64,000 nt of DNA from Kordiimonas marina. GTDB lineage: Bacteria > Pseudomonadota > Alphaproteobacteria > Sphingomonadales > Kordiimonadaceae. The stretch lies in contig NZ_JAINDF010000007.1 of NCBI RefSeq assembly GCF_023006325.1, forward strand, positions 62,001 through 126,000. Reading direction: 5' to 3'. The translations under genes were made by a program, and so were the position numbers. Of the stretch, positions 16,832-25,635 are shown one piece after another (positions within the stretch are counted from its first letter, which is position 1; the number at the start of each line of letters is the position of its first letter). The notes under the pieces were generated by a model. It made no database searches. It was given only the letters and a program-made list of their open reading frames with translations, and was not told the DNA's origin.

Positions 16832-17299
16832 ATGACTAATCCCTCAGATATGGCAAAAGCACGGGCCAAGCGGTTGCGTGCGTATCTTACCGGCGCGGGC
16901 TTACCCGTCAGCCACAGCCAAAGCCTGGAAGCCATCGCCCATGAAGACGGCTTTCGGGACTGGAACACGCTGTCGGCGCACCTGCGGCAAGCAGCTTCCC
17001 CCGAGGAAAAGCCCGCCAAAAGCGATATCTCAGAAAACGGCTGCCCCTTCACGCTCGGCAGCCGGGCCGCCGGGTTTTATTACAACACCCCCTTCACCGG
17101 GCAGGTCCGCGGTATTGAAATGACCGCGCGCGACGGCGTGTGGCGGATCACGCTGCAGTTCAACAAGCGCCTGAAGGTCACGATGGGCGACCATCTCGAC
17201 ATGGCCAGACAGCGCGTGCGCCTGACGGTCGACCGCCTGGGTAGGTCGGTCAATCTGGCGGGCAAGGCCGATGGCCATGCCCAGATCGCTCCAGCCTGA
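16832..17299 (+). CDS. Glyoxalase-related small protein
   Basis: A 155-residue protein. The first 55 residues match the glyoxalase-related N-terminal domain: Ala-Lys-Ala-Arg-Ala-Lys-Arg-Leu-Arg near 8, His-Ser-Gln-Ser-Leu-Glu-Ala-Ile-Ala near 30 and Gly-Phe-Arg-Asp-Trp-Asn-Thr-Leu-Ser-Ala near 44. The rest (about 75-155) is beta-rich and basic with no glyoxalase metal ligands. Function unknown; it is not an enzyme on sequence grounds. It is flanked by minus-strand transporter genes, with a 264-base gap upstream in which I see no further gene. Confidence 0.65.
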   Translation: MTNPSDMAKARAKRLRAYLTGAGLPVSHSQSLEAIAHEDGFRDWNTLSAHLRQAASPEEKPAKSDISENGCPFTLGSRAAGFYYNTPFTGQVRGIEMTARDGVWRITLQFNKRLKVTMGDHLDMARQRVRLTVDRLGRSVNLAGKADGHAQIAPA

Positions 17300-17322
17300 C
17301 AGGGTACGTCAAGGACAGTGGC

Positions 17323-19044
17323 TTAAGCGCCGCTGTCCTTCCGCCGCGCACGGATCGCCGCCACCGCCTGCTTGATCGAGGGCTTGAAGATCACGCTGGG
17401 CGGCCGGACACCATGCACCAGCAGATCATGCCGGACAGCCGACCGCGCGCCACTGATGGCGAGCTGGATACCCTGCCCCTTGATGCGCGCCGCCATCGCC
17501 GCGATGGTGTTGGCCGCGGTGGCATCGAGGAACGGCACCGCCGACAGGTCCAGCACCAGCGCCTTACCGGGGTCGTTGATGCGGTCAAGGACCGCGCCCA
17601 CCATCGACGCCGCACCGAAGAAGAAGGCCCCGCTGATCCGGTAGATCACCACGTCATTTTCGGACGAATAGGCAGCGTTATAGGGCTGGCGGTCTTCCGC
17701 GGGTGCATCCGCCGCGTCCTCTTCCACCACCGGCATGTGCATCTCAATCTCGGTCGACCGTGACATGCGGTGGATGAAGACGAGGGCTGCGATGCTGAAG
17801 CCCACAAGGATCGCTTCGGTAAGGTCCCGGAATACCGTAAGACCGAAGGTCGCGAAAAAGGCCAGCGCCTCCCCCTTCGAGGCCCGCATCAGGATTGCAA
17901 TCGCATGGCGTTCGATCATGTTCCAGGCGACAACCGCCAGCACGGCGGCAAGCGCCGCCAGCGGGATATAGGCCGCAAGCGGCGCCGCCACGAGGATGAA
18001 GACCGCAAGCGTGATCGAATGCACAATGCCGGAGATCGGCCCGTGGGCGCCCGCGCGCACGTTGGTCGCCGTCCGGGCAATGGTGCCGGTGACACACAGC
18101 CCGCCGAACAGCGCCGAAGCGATATTGGCCGCCCCCTGCGCCACCAGTTCGCAGTTGGAGCGGTGACGCCTGCCGCTCATGCCGTCCGCCACCACGGCGG
18201 AGAGCAGTGATTCGATCGCCCCCAGAAGCGCGAAGGCAATGGCATCAGGCAGCACGGCTTGCGCCTTGGCCAGCGTGAAAGTCGGCAGGTGCGGCATCGG
18301 CAGGCTCGAGGGGATACCGCCGAACTTGCTGCCGATGGTCTGGATATCGAGCGAAAAACCCGCCGTCAGCGCCGCGGCGACACCGACCGCGATCAGCATC
18401 CCCGGCAGGCGCGGCTGCCAGCGCTTGAGCCCAAGGATGATCAGGACAGACAGCGCCGCAACCGCTGTGGCGGCCCCGTCAAAGGTCGGCAGGGCGTGCC
18501 ACAGGACCGGCAGTTTCTTCAGGATAGGTCCAGGCTCCGCCCCCGTAATCTGGAGGCCGAGGAGCGAGGAAACCTGACTCGCGAAAATGATAACCGCGAT
18601 CCCGGCGGTGAAGCCCACCGTCACCGGGTACGGGATGAATTTGATATAGGTGCCGAGCTGTAAGAAGCCGATCGCCAGCAGGAAAACCCCCGCCATCAGC
18701 GTGGTGAGCAAGAGCCCGTCGATCCCGTGGCGCGCGCCGGTGGCCGCCACCAGGATAATGAAAGCGCCCGCGGGTCCACCGATCTGGAACCGGCTGCCGC
18801 CAAGCGCGGACACCAGCACCCCGCCGAAGATGGCGGCATAAAGCCCGCGTTCAGGTGCCACGCCGGAGGCGATCGCGATCGCCATCGACAGCGGCAGCGC
18901 GACAATCGCCACCGTGAGGCCCGAGATGATATCGGCACGCAGATGGGAAAGCCCGTAGCCTTCCCGGAAGACGGTGATGAGTTTGGGCAGGAATAGGTCG
19001 AAATACGCCCCGGCCCGTGACCGGGAAACAGTCTGATTATCCAT
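17323..19044 (-). CDS. SulP family anion transporter with STAS domain
   Basis: A 573-residue inner-membrane protein. Residues about 25-425 hold the SulP/Sulfate_transp core with 10-14 helices, including Ile-Ser-Gly-Leu-Thr-Val-Ala-Ile-Val-Ala-Leu-Pro near 40 and Gly-Gly-Pro-Ala-Gly-Ala-Phe near 92. A cytosolic STAS domain covers about 460-565 (Ile-Ser-Gly-Ala-Phe-Phe-Phe-Gly-Ala-Ala, then Val-Leu-Asp-Leu-Ser). Family members move sulfate, bicarbonate or dicarboxylates by sodium or proton coupling; substrate cannot be read here. A second SulP gene at 33372 is shorter and paired with a universal stress protein, so the two are probably not redundant. Confidence 0.9.
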   Translation of the reverse strand: MDNQTVSRSRAGAYFDLFLPKLITVFREGYGLSHLRADIISGLTVAIVALPLSMAIAIASGVAPERGLYAAIFGGVLVSALGGSRFQIGGPAGAFIILVAATGARHGIDGLLLTTLMAGVFLLAIGFLQLGTYIKFIPYPVTVGFTAGIAVIIFASQVSSLLGLQITGAEPGPILKKLPVLWHALPTFDGAATAVAALSVLIILGLKRWQPRLPGMLIAVGVAAALTAGFSLDIQTIGSKFGGIPSSLPMPHLPTFTLAKAQAVLPDAIAFALLGAIESLLSAVVADGMSGRRHRSNCELVAQGAANIASALFGGLCVTGTIARTATNVRAGAHGPISGIVHSITLAVFILVAAPLAAYIPLAALAAVLAVVAWNMIERHAIAILMRASKGEALAFFATFGLTVFRDLTEAILVGFSIAALVFIHRMSRSTEIEMHMPVVEEDAADAPAEDRQPYNAAYSSENDVVIYRISGAFFFGAASMVGAVLDRINDPGKALVLDLSAVPFLDATAANTIAAMAARIKGQGIQLAISGARSAVRHDLLVHGVRPPSVIFKPSIKQAVAAIRARRKDSGA

Positions 19045-19098
19045 GGTGCGACAGCCTTACACGGCGGCGCCACAGGTACCTGTCAGCGACTGCCGCCT

Positions 19099-19386
19099 TT
19101 ACTCCGATTGTTGGCCTTTTTGGGCGTCGGATGGTACGCCCGGCTCCTTCAGCCGCACGCCGCGGCCTCCTGACAGGCTTTGGCCATGATCGCCGATCAG
19201 ATCGACACCGGCGGCGTCCAGCGCGGTCACCACCTTCATCAGCGTATCGACCACGCCGCGTACATGGCCCTGGCTTGCTTCCATGCGTTGGATGGTCGGC
19301 ACCGAAACGCCGGCTTTCTCCGCCAAGGTTTTCTGGTCCATGCCCAGAAGGGCACGTGCGGCCCGTAGTTGTGCAGCTGTGATCAT
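19099..19386 (-). CDS. Small helix-turn-helix regulator (Cro/CI type)
   Basis: A 95-residue protein whose first 55 residues form an XRE-type HTH: Leu-Arg-Ala-Ala-Arg-Ala-Leu-Leu-Gly-Met near 8, Gln-Lys-Thr-Leu-Ala-Glu-Lys-Ala-Gly-Val-Ser near 18 and Val-Pro-Thr-Ile-Gln-Arg-Met-Glu near 29, with a helical tail (Thr-Leu-Met-Lys-Val-Val) near 48. The last 30 residues look disordered. It lies 54 bases ahead of the SulP gene in the same direction, so it may control or be cotranscribed with that transporter. A perfect palindrome 20 bases ahead of its ATG may be its operator. Confidence 0.8.
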   Translation of the reverse strand: MITAAQLRAARALLGMDQKTLAEKAGVSVPTIQRMEASQGHVRGVVDTLMKVVTALDAAGVDLIGDHGQSLSGGRGVRLKEPGVPSDAQKGQQSE

Positions 19387-19406
19387 GTTTATAGACCTGT
19401 CAGATC

Positions 19407-19421
19407 CATCGATTATCGATG
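19407..19421. promoter_or_regulatory. Perfect 15-base palindrome ahead of HTH gene
   Basis: CATCGAT-T-ATCGATG is a perfect palindrome starting 20 bases upstream of the HTH start (19386) in an AT-rich gap. Its position over the expected promoter suggests an autoregulatory operator. No binding data; inference from place and symmetry. Confidence 0.45.
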
Positions 19422-19456
19422 ATAATACATTTATAATGATATTTCAAACATCACTA

Positions 19457-20404
19457 TTACGGTTTAATCCGATTTCTCCGGTCAAGGTGACCTGTCCGGA
19501 AACGGATCGGTGTTGCAAGCGGCGTCACCTCGGCCTCGCCTTCGCCGAGATAATCGCCATCCAGTTGGAGCGGCACATCCGCCGCCCCAAGCCAAAGAGT
19601 AGTGCCAAGCTCAAGCGCCAGGGGCTCCGCGCGCCGGTCAAGGCGGCCAAGCGCCAGCATAAGCTGGTCGAGGATACGGGCGAAAAGCCCACGGCCCGTC
19701 ATCATCAGGCAGGCGAGGCCCGGCTCGCCGACCGCGGTACGTCGGGTCAGAATGAACGGCCCGGCATAGCGCTGGATATTGGCGGCGATGAGCCAGCGGC
19801 AGGTGCCTTCACCGCCTGCGTCCTTCTTCCCCCTGGCCGTGCGCCAGGCGATATCCGGCCCTTTGTGGGTTGCGAACAGTGTCCTGAACGTGGCGGGCAC
19901 GAAGGCAAGGCGGCCAATCACCGCCTTCAGCTTGGGCGACACCCGGCTCAGCACTGCGGCATCAAAGCCCGCGCCCAGCCAGCAGAAGCCGAGGTGGCTC
20001 TCACCACCCAGCGTCACCGAAAACGGGTAAAGGTCGATCACATTCTTGGCCATCAGCGCATGGACGACATGGCGGCTGGAGCGGCGCCCATGTGGCAGAT
20101 AGCCCAACTCCCGCGCGAGCACATTAGCCGTTCCGCCGGGGATGATTCCAACCGGCAGCTTGTGGTCCTTCAGCCCCGTCGCCACTTCGCGGATGGTGCC
20201 GTCCCCGCCCGCGGCGATGATCAGGTCCGCCTTGTCGCCTTCGGCCAGGTCACGGGCGATCTCGGTCGCGTGGCCCGGCGCCTGGGTGTCGAGGATTTCG
20301 ACCGGATAACCGGCACGGCTCAGCCTTTTCGCCACCTTGGCGATAAAAGGGCCGTTCTGCCGCCCGGCGTTCGGGTTGCGGATGATGGCGATACGGTCGG
20401 TCAT
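19457..20404 (-). CDS. Diacylglycerol/lipid kinase family protein
   Basis: A 315-residue protein of the DAGK catalytic (YegS/DagK) family. The N-terminal domain has Arg-Asn-Pro-Asn-Ala-Gly near residue 9 and the ATP-binding Gly-Gly-Asp-Gly-Thr near 66, followed by Pro-Gly-Gly-Thr-Ala-Asn near 92; the second domain is beta-rich and ends in a Leu-Gln-Leu-Asp-Gly-Asp motif near 280. It phosphorylates a lipid (diacylglycerol, ceramide or a similar lipid) with ATP at the inner membrane. It is convergent with nothing and divergent from the permease at 20603. Which lipid is used is unknown. Confidence 0.88.
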   Translation of the reverse strand: MTDRIAIIRNPNAGRQNGPFIAKVAKRLSRAGYPVEILDTQAPGHATEIARDLAEGDKADLIIAAGGDGTIREVATGLKDHKLPVGIIPGGTANVLARELGYLPHGRRSSRHVVHALMAKNVIDLYPFSVTLGGESHLGFCWLGAGFDAAVLSRVSPKLKAVIGRLAFVPATFRTLFATHKGPDIAWRTARGKKDAGGEGTCRWLIAANIQRYAGPFILTRRTAVGEPGLACLMMTGRGLFARILDQLMLALGRLDRRAEPLALELGTTLWLGAADVPLQLDGDYLGEGEAEVTPLATPIRFRTGHLDRRNRIKP

Positions 20405-20602
20405 GTCAGGCGGTCACGGTTATTTTCTTGCCCCGCCGGAGGTAGCCTCCGGCTTCTGTCCCCAGTCATTCGGTCCGGCCTTTATAGCCGGGCTTTGCCC
20501 TGTAACCAACGGCTAAGTCGTCGCGCCCTGCTGTCATGCCACCTACTTTTTTATCGGGCGGAGCAAACTGGGCGTTGCACAAACACCCGCGAGCGGGCAA
20601 AC

Positions 20603-21829
20603 ATGCCGCCCATGCATACGACACCCGTTATCCTGCTGGTCACCGCCTTCCTGTGCGTCCTCATGCTGCGGCCCAAGGCTGCCGGCCACCCTTTCTGGCG
20701 CGCGATGGCAACGCCGCTTGCCTCGATCATCGGCTCAGGCTTTCTTGTGGTCGGGCCGCTGCTCGCGCACCTGATGGGCTCCTACGCCCTCATCGCCATG
20801 GCTGCCCTTTGCGGCGCGGGATATCTATTCGGGTCGGCGATCCGCAGCAATATCCGGCTGTTTGAGCCGCTGATGACCGGCGGCCAGCTTTCCAGCACGC
20901 TCAAATGGTTCGAGCGCGGCAGCAATTATGCACTCGCGGTCGCCTATGTGATCTCGGTCACCTATTACCTGAACCTGTTTGGCGCTTTTCTCCTCAAGTC
21001 CGCCGATGTGGTGGACCCCTTCTACAGCCGTCTGGCGGCAAGCGCCGTGCTGATGCTGATCGGCACTGTCGGCCTGTTCCGCGGCCTGGGCGGGCTGGAA
21101 CGCATGGAAGTGGTGTCCGTCAGCCTCAAACTGGCGGTGATCGGCGGGCTGGTGGCCGGGCTGACCGTCATCAATGTCGGGGCCGCAGGGTCCATCACCG
21201 ACGCGTGGCCCAAGGCGCACTGGGACGGCATGGAAACCTTCCGGGTCGGGCTCGGCCTTATTCTCCTGGTGCAGGGGTTCGAGACCTCCCGTTACCTCGG
21301 CGTCCGCTATGACCGGGACACGCGCATCCGTTCCATGCGCTATGCCCAGCTTTTGTCGACGGTGATTTACGTCAGCTTCATTGGCCTTGCGCTTTATTAT
21401 CTCTCGCCGGGGAATGGTGAGCTGACCGTGGGCAGCGAAACCGCGATCATCGACCAACTGATGCCGCTTTCCACCGCGGTGATGCCGCTTCTGAGCCTCG
21501 CGGCGCTGGCATCACAATTCTCCGCGGCCGTGGCCGACACCGGTGGCGGGGGCGGGTTGATGAGCGAGCTTTCGGGTGGCAGCCTCAAGGCCAACTGGGG
21601 CTATACGCTTCTGTGTGCCTGTGCGCTCTTCATCACATGGCAGGCGGATATCTATGAGATCATCGCCTACGCCTCCCGCGCTTTCGCCGCCTATTATATG
21701 TTACAGGCCGGGCTTGCCACCATGTTGACCTGGCGCGCGGGCGAACGCACCCGCGCCGGCTTCCACGCCGCCGCCTGCCTCCTCGGCGCCGCCATCCTCC
21801 TGTTCGGCCTGCCCGCCGAAACGGCATAA
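20603..21829 (+). CDS. APC-like multi-pass permease
   Basis: A membrane protein of 408 residues (from ATG 20603; a second in-frame ATG three codons later is equally possible). It has about eleven hydrophobic helices with a Pro-Leu-Ala-Ser-Ile-Ile-Gly-Ser-Gly-Phe motif near residue 37 that resembles the substrate-binding Gly-Ser-Gly of APC-superfamily helix 1, and a Gln-Gly-Phe-Glu-Thr-Ser-Arg-Tyr stretch near 225. A frame running back to 19283 is open but its codons there are antisense to the lipid kinase, so it is not part of the gene. Substrate unknown. Confidence 0.75.
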   Translation: MPPMHTTPVILLVTAFLCVLMLRPKAAGHPFWRAMATPLASIIGSGFLVVGPLLAHLMGSYALIAMAALCGAGYLFGSAIRSNIRLFEPLMTGGQLSSTLKWFERGSNYALAVAYVISVTYYLNLFGAFLLKSADVVDPFYSRLAASAVLMLIGTVGLFRGLGGLERMEVVSVSLKLAVIGGLVAGLTVINVGAAGSITDAWPKAHWDGMETFRVGLGLILLVQGFETSRYLGVRYDRDTRIRSMRYAQLLSTVIYVSFIGLALYYLSPGNGELTVGSETAIIDQLMPLSTAVMPLLSLAALASQFSAAVADTGGGGGLMSELSGGSLKANWGYTLLCACALFITWQADIYEIIAYASRAFAAYYMLQAGLATMLTWRAGERTRAGFHAAACLLGAAILLFGLPAETA

Positions 21830-21853
21830 ATATGCGATGAGGGGACCGCAGGC

Positions 21854-22264
21854 GTGAGCAGTGAAAAAGAACTGTTAGAGATAGTGGGCCGCAACTGGGC
21901 TGATGATGCGCGCAAATACTCTGAGTTCTACGACTTGCTCCGCTCATATCTGGAAGATAGCGACACCCCTGATCAAACAATCTTCGAGACGCTGGCTAAG
22001 CGCGTGGCCATTGCCTACCACGACCAAAAGATTGGGTATGAGCAAGGGGATTCGATCATGAATTACCTTTGGCTCGAGTGTCTTTCAGAGATGACGAAGG
22101 GCCACCTTGAGGACATACCCCCAGTGTTGATGGAAATGTATGAAGCATTCGACGCTGGCGAGTTCTACCGAACAGATGACCAATCTGACGATCCCGTCAA
22201 AGAACATACAGACCCGGCCATAGCTCGTTTCGTTGAAGGCCTTGAGGTGGCTTCCAAACGATAA
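21854..22264 (+). CDS. Hypothetical protein of low GC, next to tRNA-Thr
   Basis: A 136-residue acidic protein from a GTG start 24 bases behind the permease gene. Base composition is visibly lower in GC (near half) than the roughly 60-65 percent of its neighbours, and codons such as TTA, AGA and ATA appear that are rare elsewhere in the window. It is helical, with Gly-Asp-Ser-Ile-Met-Asn-Tyr-Leu-Trp near residue 63 and Tyr-Glu-Ala-Phe-Asp-Ala-Gly-Glu near 97, features of uncharacterised small proteins that I associate loosely with immunity-type families. It ends 26 bases from the 3' end of tRNA-Thr. Probably acquired; function unknown. Confidence 0.65.
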   Translation: MSSEKELLEIVGRNWADDARKYSEFYDLLRSYLEDSDTPDQTIFETLAKRVAIAYHDQKIGYEQGDSIMNYLWLECLSEMTKGHLEDIPPVLMEMYEAFDAGEFYRTDDQSDDPVKEHTDPAIARFVEGLEVASKR

Positions 22265-22289
22265 ATCAGCGATTTTAGAGGGGGAAGGA

Positions 22290-22364
22290 TGGTGCTGCTG
22301 GGGAGATTTGAACTCCCGGCCTCTCCCTTACCAAGGGAGTGCTCTACCCCTGAGCTACAGCAGC
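22290..22364 (-). tRNA. tRNA-Thr (GGT)
   Basis: On the minus strand a 75-nt cloverleaf: acceptor GCTGCTG / CAGCAGC, D-arm with AGCTCAGGGGTAGAGC, anticodon stem CTCCC / GGGAG around TTGGTAA giving anticodon GGT (threonine, ACC/ACT codons), T-arm with GGGAGTTCAAATCTCCC and an encoded A-CCA end at 22290-22293. All stems pair. Confidence 0.97.
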
Positions 22365-22534
22365 CTGCACCGGATTGTGGACACACGTTTGCGCCGCACG
22401 CCGGGGCTATTGCCACAGCGCCGGGACGGATGCAAGTCAAAAGAGTCAGAAATTATGACCGCCGGATCCACCATATCCGGCGCAAGTCCATTTCCCCCTT
22501 GAAAAAGCCGCCGTTTTTGCGGCATCTATCAGCC

Positions 22535-22690
22535 ATGACCGAAACCAAAAAAAATACGGCGCCACAAAAAAACGCTGACGAGAAACTCAAGTCGGACGAC
22601 AAACAGGCGCGTCTGGCCGAAGCGCTGCGCGCCAACCTGCGCCGCCGCAAGGCCCAAGCCCGCGACCGGCGCGATACCGGCAGCAAATAA
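22535..22690 (+). CDS. Small basic conserved protein, 51 aa
   Basis: A 51-residue, Lys/Arg/Ala-rich protein. The second half (Arg-Leu-Ala-Glu-Ala-Leu-Arg-Ala-Asn-Leu-Arg-Arg-Arg-Lys-Ala-Gln-Ala-Arg) resembles small proteins I recall near murA in other alphaproteobacteria. The start at 22535 is the ATG just ahead of the Lys-rich section; the open frame before it overlaps the tRNA gene and is not coding. Probably nucleic-acid binding by charge, but this is a guess. The 173 bases to dcd include a GC-rich hairpin-like stretch and no gene. Confidence 0.6.
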   Translation: MTETKKNTAPQKNADEKLKSDDKQARLAEALRANLRRRKAQARDRRDTGSK

Positions 22691-22863
22691 AGCTGCGCCC
22701 CCGGCTGCGCGGCCCCATACTGCATAGCCACTATATCTGGTAGAAAGCGGCTTGTGGACCCGGGCGGATTGCCTTACAAATCGCCCTATTCAGGGAAGCG
22801 CGCGCCGGTTCGCAACCACCGGCAGAAACACACGCGAAACGCAAAAGAGGGGAGCCCACAACC

Positions 22864-23418
22864 ATGGCCATCATGTCCGATAAATGGATTCGCACAATGT
22901 CACAGGAACATGGCATGATCGAACCCTTCGTCGACGGCCAGGTACGTGAAGGCAATATCTCCTACGGCCTGTCCTCCTATGGCTATGACGCGCGCGTGGC
23001 GCCTGAGTTCAAGATTTTCACCAATGTGGATTCGGCCGTTGTCGACCCTAAGGATTTTTCGCCGAAAAGCTTCGTCGACCGCAACACCGACGTCTGCATC
23101 ATTCCGCCCAACAGCTTCGCGCTCGCGCGCACCGTGGAATATTTCCGCGTGCCCAAGGACGTGCTGGTCATCTGCCTCGGCAAATCCACCTACGCCCGCT
23201 GCGGCATCATCGTGAACGTGACCCCGCTGGAGCCGGGCTGGGAAGGCCACGTGACGCTGGAATTTTCCAACACCACGCCGCTGCCCGCGAAGATTTACGC
23301 CAACGAAGGCGCGTGCCAGTTCCTGTTCCTGCAAGGCAACGAACCGTGCGAAACCGCCTATTCCGACCGCAGCGGCAAATACCAGGGCCAGACCGGCGTC
23401 ACGCTTCCGAAGCTCTGA
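22864..23418 (+). CDS. dcd: dCTP deaminase
   Basis: Deaminates dCTP to dUTP, feeding dTMP synthesis. The 184 residues and the motifs fit well: Ser-Tyr-Gly-Tyr-Asp-Ala-Arg-Val near residue 39, Gly-Lys-Ser-Thr-Tyr-Ala-Arg-Cys-Gly near 107, and [13 protein letters not shown] near 124 with the catalytic Glu. The ATG has GAGGGGAG about ten bases before it. The homotrimer is cytosolic. It stands ahead of murA in the same direction with a 169-base gap that could hold a separate promoter. Confidence 0.97.
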   Translation: MAIMSDKWIRTMSQEHGMIEPFVDGQVREGNISYGLSSYGYDARVAPEFKIFTNVDSAVVDPKDFSPKSFVDRNTDVCIIPPNSFALARTVEYFRVPKDVLVICLGKSTYARCGIIVNVTPLEPGWEGHVTLEFSNTTPLPAKIYANEGACQFLFLQGNEPCETAYSDRSGKYQGQTGVTLPKL

Positions 23419-23587
23419 TTGGGCCGAAGCGCTGATCGGTCTGACAACCGCTCCATTGGTACCATCACAATTGGGGCCAGCCTTTGCCGCCAAGCTGCCT
23501 TGATTCGGTGTGAAACAGGCATCAACATCCAACCGCCCCTTTAAAGGCGGTCAAAATAGAAAACGGCCAGAGAAGAAAACAGACCGA

Positions 23588-24871
23588 ATGGAAAAACTGC
23601 TGATCCAGGGCGGCAAGGCCCTTCATGGCACGGTGCCGATTTCGGGCGCGAAGAACTCCGCGCTCAAGCTGATGTGCGCGTCGCTTCTGAGCCCGGAACC
23701 GCTGACGCTGAATAACCTGCCACGGCTTGCCGATATCACCACGCTGATCGACCTCCTCAACCACATGGGGGTCACCGTCACCATTGCGGGCAGCAAGGGC
23801 GGCACCAAGGTGACCGGCCGCAGCCTGACCTTCGATGCCGGCACTATTTCCGACACCGTCGCGCCCTATGACATCGTGCGCAAGATGCGCGCCTCGATCC
23901 TCGTGCTCGGCCCCTTGGTGGCGCGCGCGGGCGAAGCGATCGTGAGCTTGCCCGGCGGCTGCGCCATCGGCAACCGGCCGATCGATTTGCACCTGAAGGC
24001 GCTCGCCGCCCTTGGTGCCGATATCGATATCGAGCAGGGCTATGTCCGCGCGAGTGCGCCGCAGGGCTTAACCGGCGGCAAGATCCGCTTCCCGTTCGTT
24101 TCCGTCGGCGCGACCGAAAACGCGCTGATGGCAGCCACCCTCGCCAAGGGCACCACCGTCATCGAGAACGCCGCGCGTGAGCCGGAAATCGCCGACCTCG
24201 CCGCCTGCCTGACCGCCATGGGCGCCAAGATCGAGGGCGCGGGCCACGAAACCATCACGGTTGAAGGCGTCGACCAGCTTCACGGTGCCACCCACACGGT
24301 GATGCCGGACCGGGTCGAAGCCGGGTCCTACGGCGTCGCGGCCTTGATGACCCGCGGCAACCTGCTCCTTGAAGGCGCCCGCGCCGAAGACATGCAGGCC
24401 ACCCTGGATGCGCTCACCGAAGCCGGCGGTATCGTCGAGATCGAAGAAGACGGCGTGCGGGTCAAATCCAACGGTCATATCAAGGGCTTCAACCTGGTGA
24501 CCCAGCCGTTCCCCGGCTTCGCCACCGACATGCAGGCCCAGTTCATGGCGCTCGCCTGCGTGGCCGAAGGCGCCAGCGTGATCACCGAAGCCATCTTCGA
24601 GAACCGCTTCATGCATGTGCCGGAACTGTGCCGCCTGGGCGCGGATATTACCGTCACCGGCTCCAGTGCCACCATCCGCGGGGTCAGCGCGCTCAAGGGT
24701 GCGCCGGTGATGGCGACCGACCTTAGGGCCAGCATGGGGCTCGCGCTCGCAGGGCTTGTCGCGACGGGGGAAACCTCGGTCAACCGGCTCTATCATCTGG
24801 ACCGTGGCTATGAGCGGCTGGAAGAAAAATTGCGCCAAGTTGGCGCGGTGGTTGATCGCGTGCCCGCCTAG
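23588..24871 (+). CDS. murA: UDP-N-acetylglucosamine 1-carboxyvinyltransferase
   Basis: Transfers enolpyruvate from PEP to UDP-GlcNAc, the first committed step of peptidoglycan synthesis. The 427 residues from the ATG at 23588 fit the family; a 26-codon upstream extension begins with a Lys/Arg-rich stretch and is unlikely. Marks: Ile-Ser-Gly-Ala-Lys-Asn near 20 (catalytic Lys), Leu-Pro-Gly-Gly-Cys-Ala-Ile-Gly near 122 with the PEP/fosfomycin Cys, and the late Arg-Gly-Tyr-Glu-Arg-Leu. The stop TAG is built from a TA target and the first G of an inverted-repeat element; without that element the frame would run 11 codons further. Confidence 0.97.
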   Translation: MEKLLIQGGKALHGTVPISGAKNSALKLMCASLLSPEPLTLNNLPRLADITTLIDLLNHMGVTVTIAGSKGGTKVTGRSLTFDAGTISDTVAPYDIVRKMRASILVLGPLVARAGEAIVSLPGGCAIGNRPIDLHLKALAALGADIDIEQGYVRASAPQGLTGGKIRFPFVSVGATENALMAATLAKGTTVIENAAREPEIADLAACLTAMGAKIEGAGHETITVEGVDQLHGATHTVMPDRVEAGSYGVAALMTRGNLLLEGARAEDMQATLDALTEAGGIVEIEEDGVRVKSNGHIKGFNLVTQPFPGFATDMQAQFMALACVAEGASVITEAIFENRFMHVPELCRLGADITVTGSSATIRGVSALKGAPVMATDLRASMGLALAGLVATGETSVNRLYHLDRGYERLEEKLRQVGAVVDRVPA

Positions 24872-25134
24872 GGTCAGGCCCTGCAAATATGATTTATTCA
24901 GCAGGAGAGATTTTGGGGACGGGACAGGAAGGAGCCCGCAGGAATATCGGGGCTATTTCAAGGGGGCCTGACGCCTCCCGGCGTCAAAAGGTCCCTGCCC
25001 TCCGGGTCAGTCTATGAAAGCGCAGGCCAGCGGCGACAGTCTCATAAAGGGGGCCCACCCTTGATGTCGCCTGTCTTCTTGCCCTGCGCTTTCCTAGACT
25101 GACTGAATGAAACCATGTTTACAGGGCCTGACCC
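24871..25134. mobile_element. 264-bp TA-flanked inverted-repeat element (MITE-like)
   Basis: The ends match as inverted repeats: the first 13 bases GGGTCAGGCCCTG are identical and about 30 bases agree with only a few differences. TA stands on both sides (24869-24870 and 25135-25136), as for IS630/mariner-type insertions that duplicate TA. Inside there is a second, perfectly placed inverted repeat, arms 25006-25026 and 25083-25103 (one mismatch), with 7 more pairs nested (25032-25038 / 25065-25071), so the whole element can fold into nested hairpins. It carries no open reading frame of size, hence non-autonomous. It also spans the 306-base gap between murA and DUF2948; nothing else is seen in that gap. 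Confidence 0.7.
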
Positions 25135-25177
25135 TACGCCTACATTGCGATGCGAATCGTAGTGGAATGATGGCTTT

Positions 25178-25609
25178 ATGACTGAAACACTGAAACTCAT
25201 GGCCCAAACGGCCGACGACCTTACCGTCCTATCCTCGCTTCTGCAGGATGCGGCTGTGCGCGTGGGGGATATCGCCTGGCTGCCGCTCGAGCGGCGCTTT
25301 GCGCTGGTCGGCAACCGGTTCCGCTGGGAGAAAAAGCGGCGCTTCTTCCGCCCGAAAGGCGAACGCGTCCGTACCGGTCTTACGCTCACGGGGGTTCTGA
25401 GCGCGGAGACCAATGGGCTGAACCTCCAGAATAAGGGGGACGTGCTGGATCTTCTGTCCGTCACAGCAGAAGCAGCCGGCGACGATTTTGTCATCCTGTT
25501 CGCGTTCGCAGGCGGGGCCACCATCCGCCTGACAGCCGAATGTATCGAAGCATCGCTCAGCGACCTGGGGGAAGCGTGGGAAGCGCTCTCACGTCCTGAG
25601 CATGACTGA
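25178..25609 (+). CDS. DUF2948 family protein
   Basis: A 143-residue soluble protein of the alphaproteobacterial DUF2948 family: [11 protein letters not shown] near residue 5, [10 protein letters not shown] near 22, and Phe-Arg-Trp-Glu near 48 are typical. The late Leu-Thr-Ala-Glu-Cys-Ile-Glu is also family-like. Function unknown; it is often next to his genes, and here hisG follows after 26 bases, hisD after that. It likely belonged to a murA-DUF2948-hisGD string before the repeat element went in. Confidence 0.87.
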   Translation: MTETLKLMAQTADDLTVLSSLLQDAAVRVGDIAWLPLERRFALVGNRFRWEKKRRFFRPKGERVRTGLTLTGVLSAETNGLNLQNKGDVLDLLSVTAEAAGDDFVILFAFAGGATIRLTAECIEASLSDLGEAWEALSRPEHD

Positions 25610-25635
25610 CCACCGTTTGTTTGGAGCCCCTCACC

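Noticed and set aside
19283-20602. 440-codon N-terminal extension of the permease frame
   Set aside because: It is antisense to the lipid kinase, has no hydrophobic pattern, and the membrane protein has its own start with fitting helix 1.
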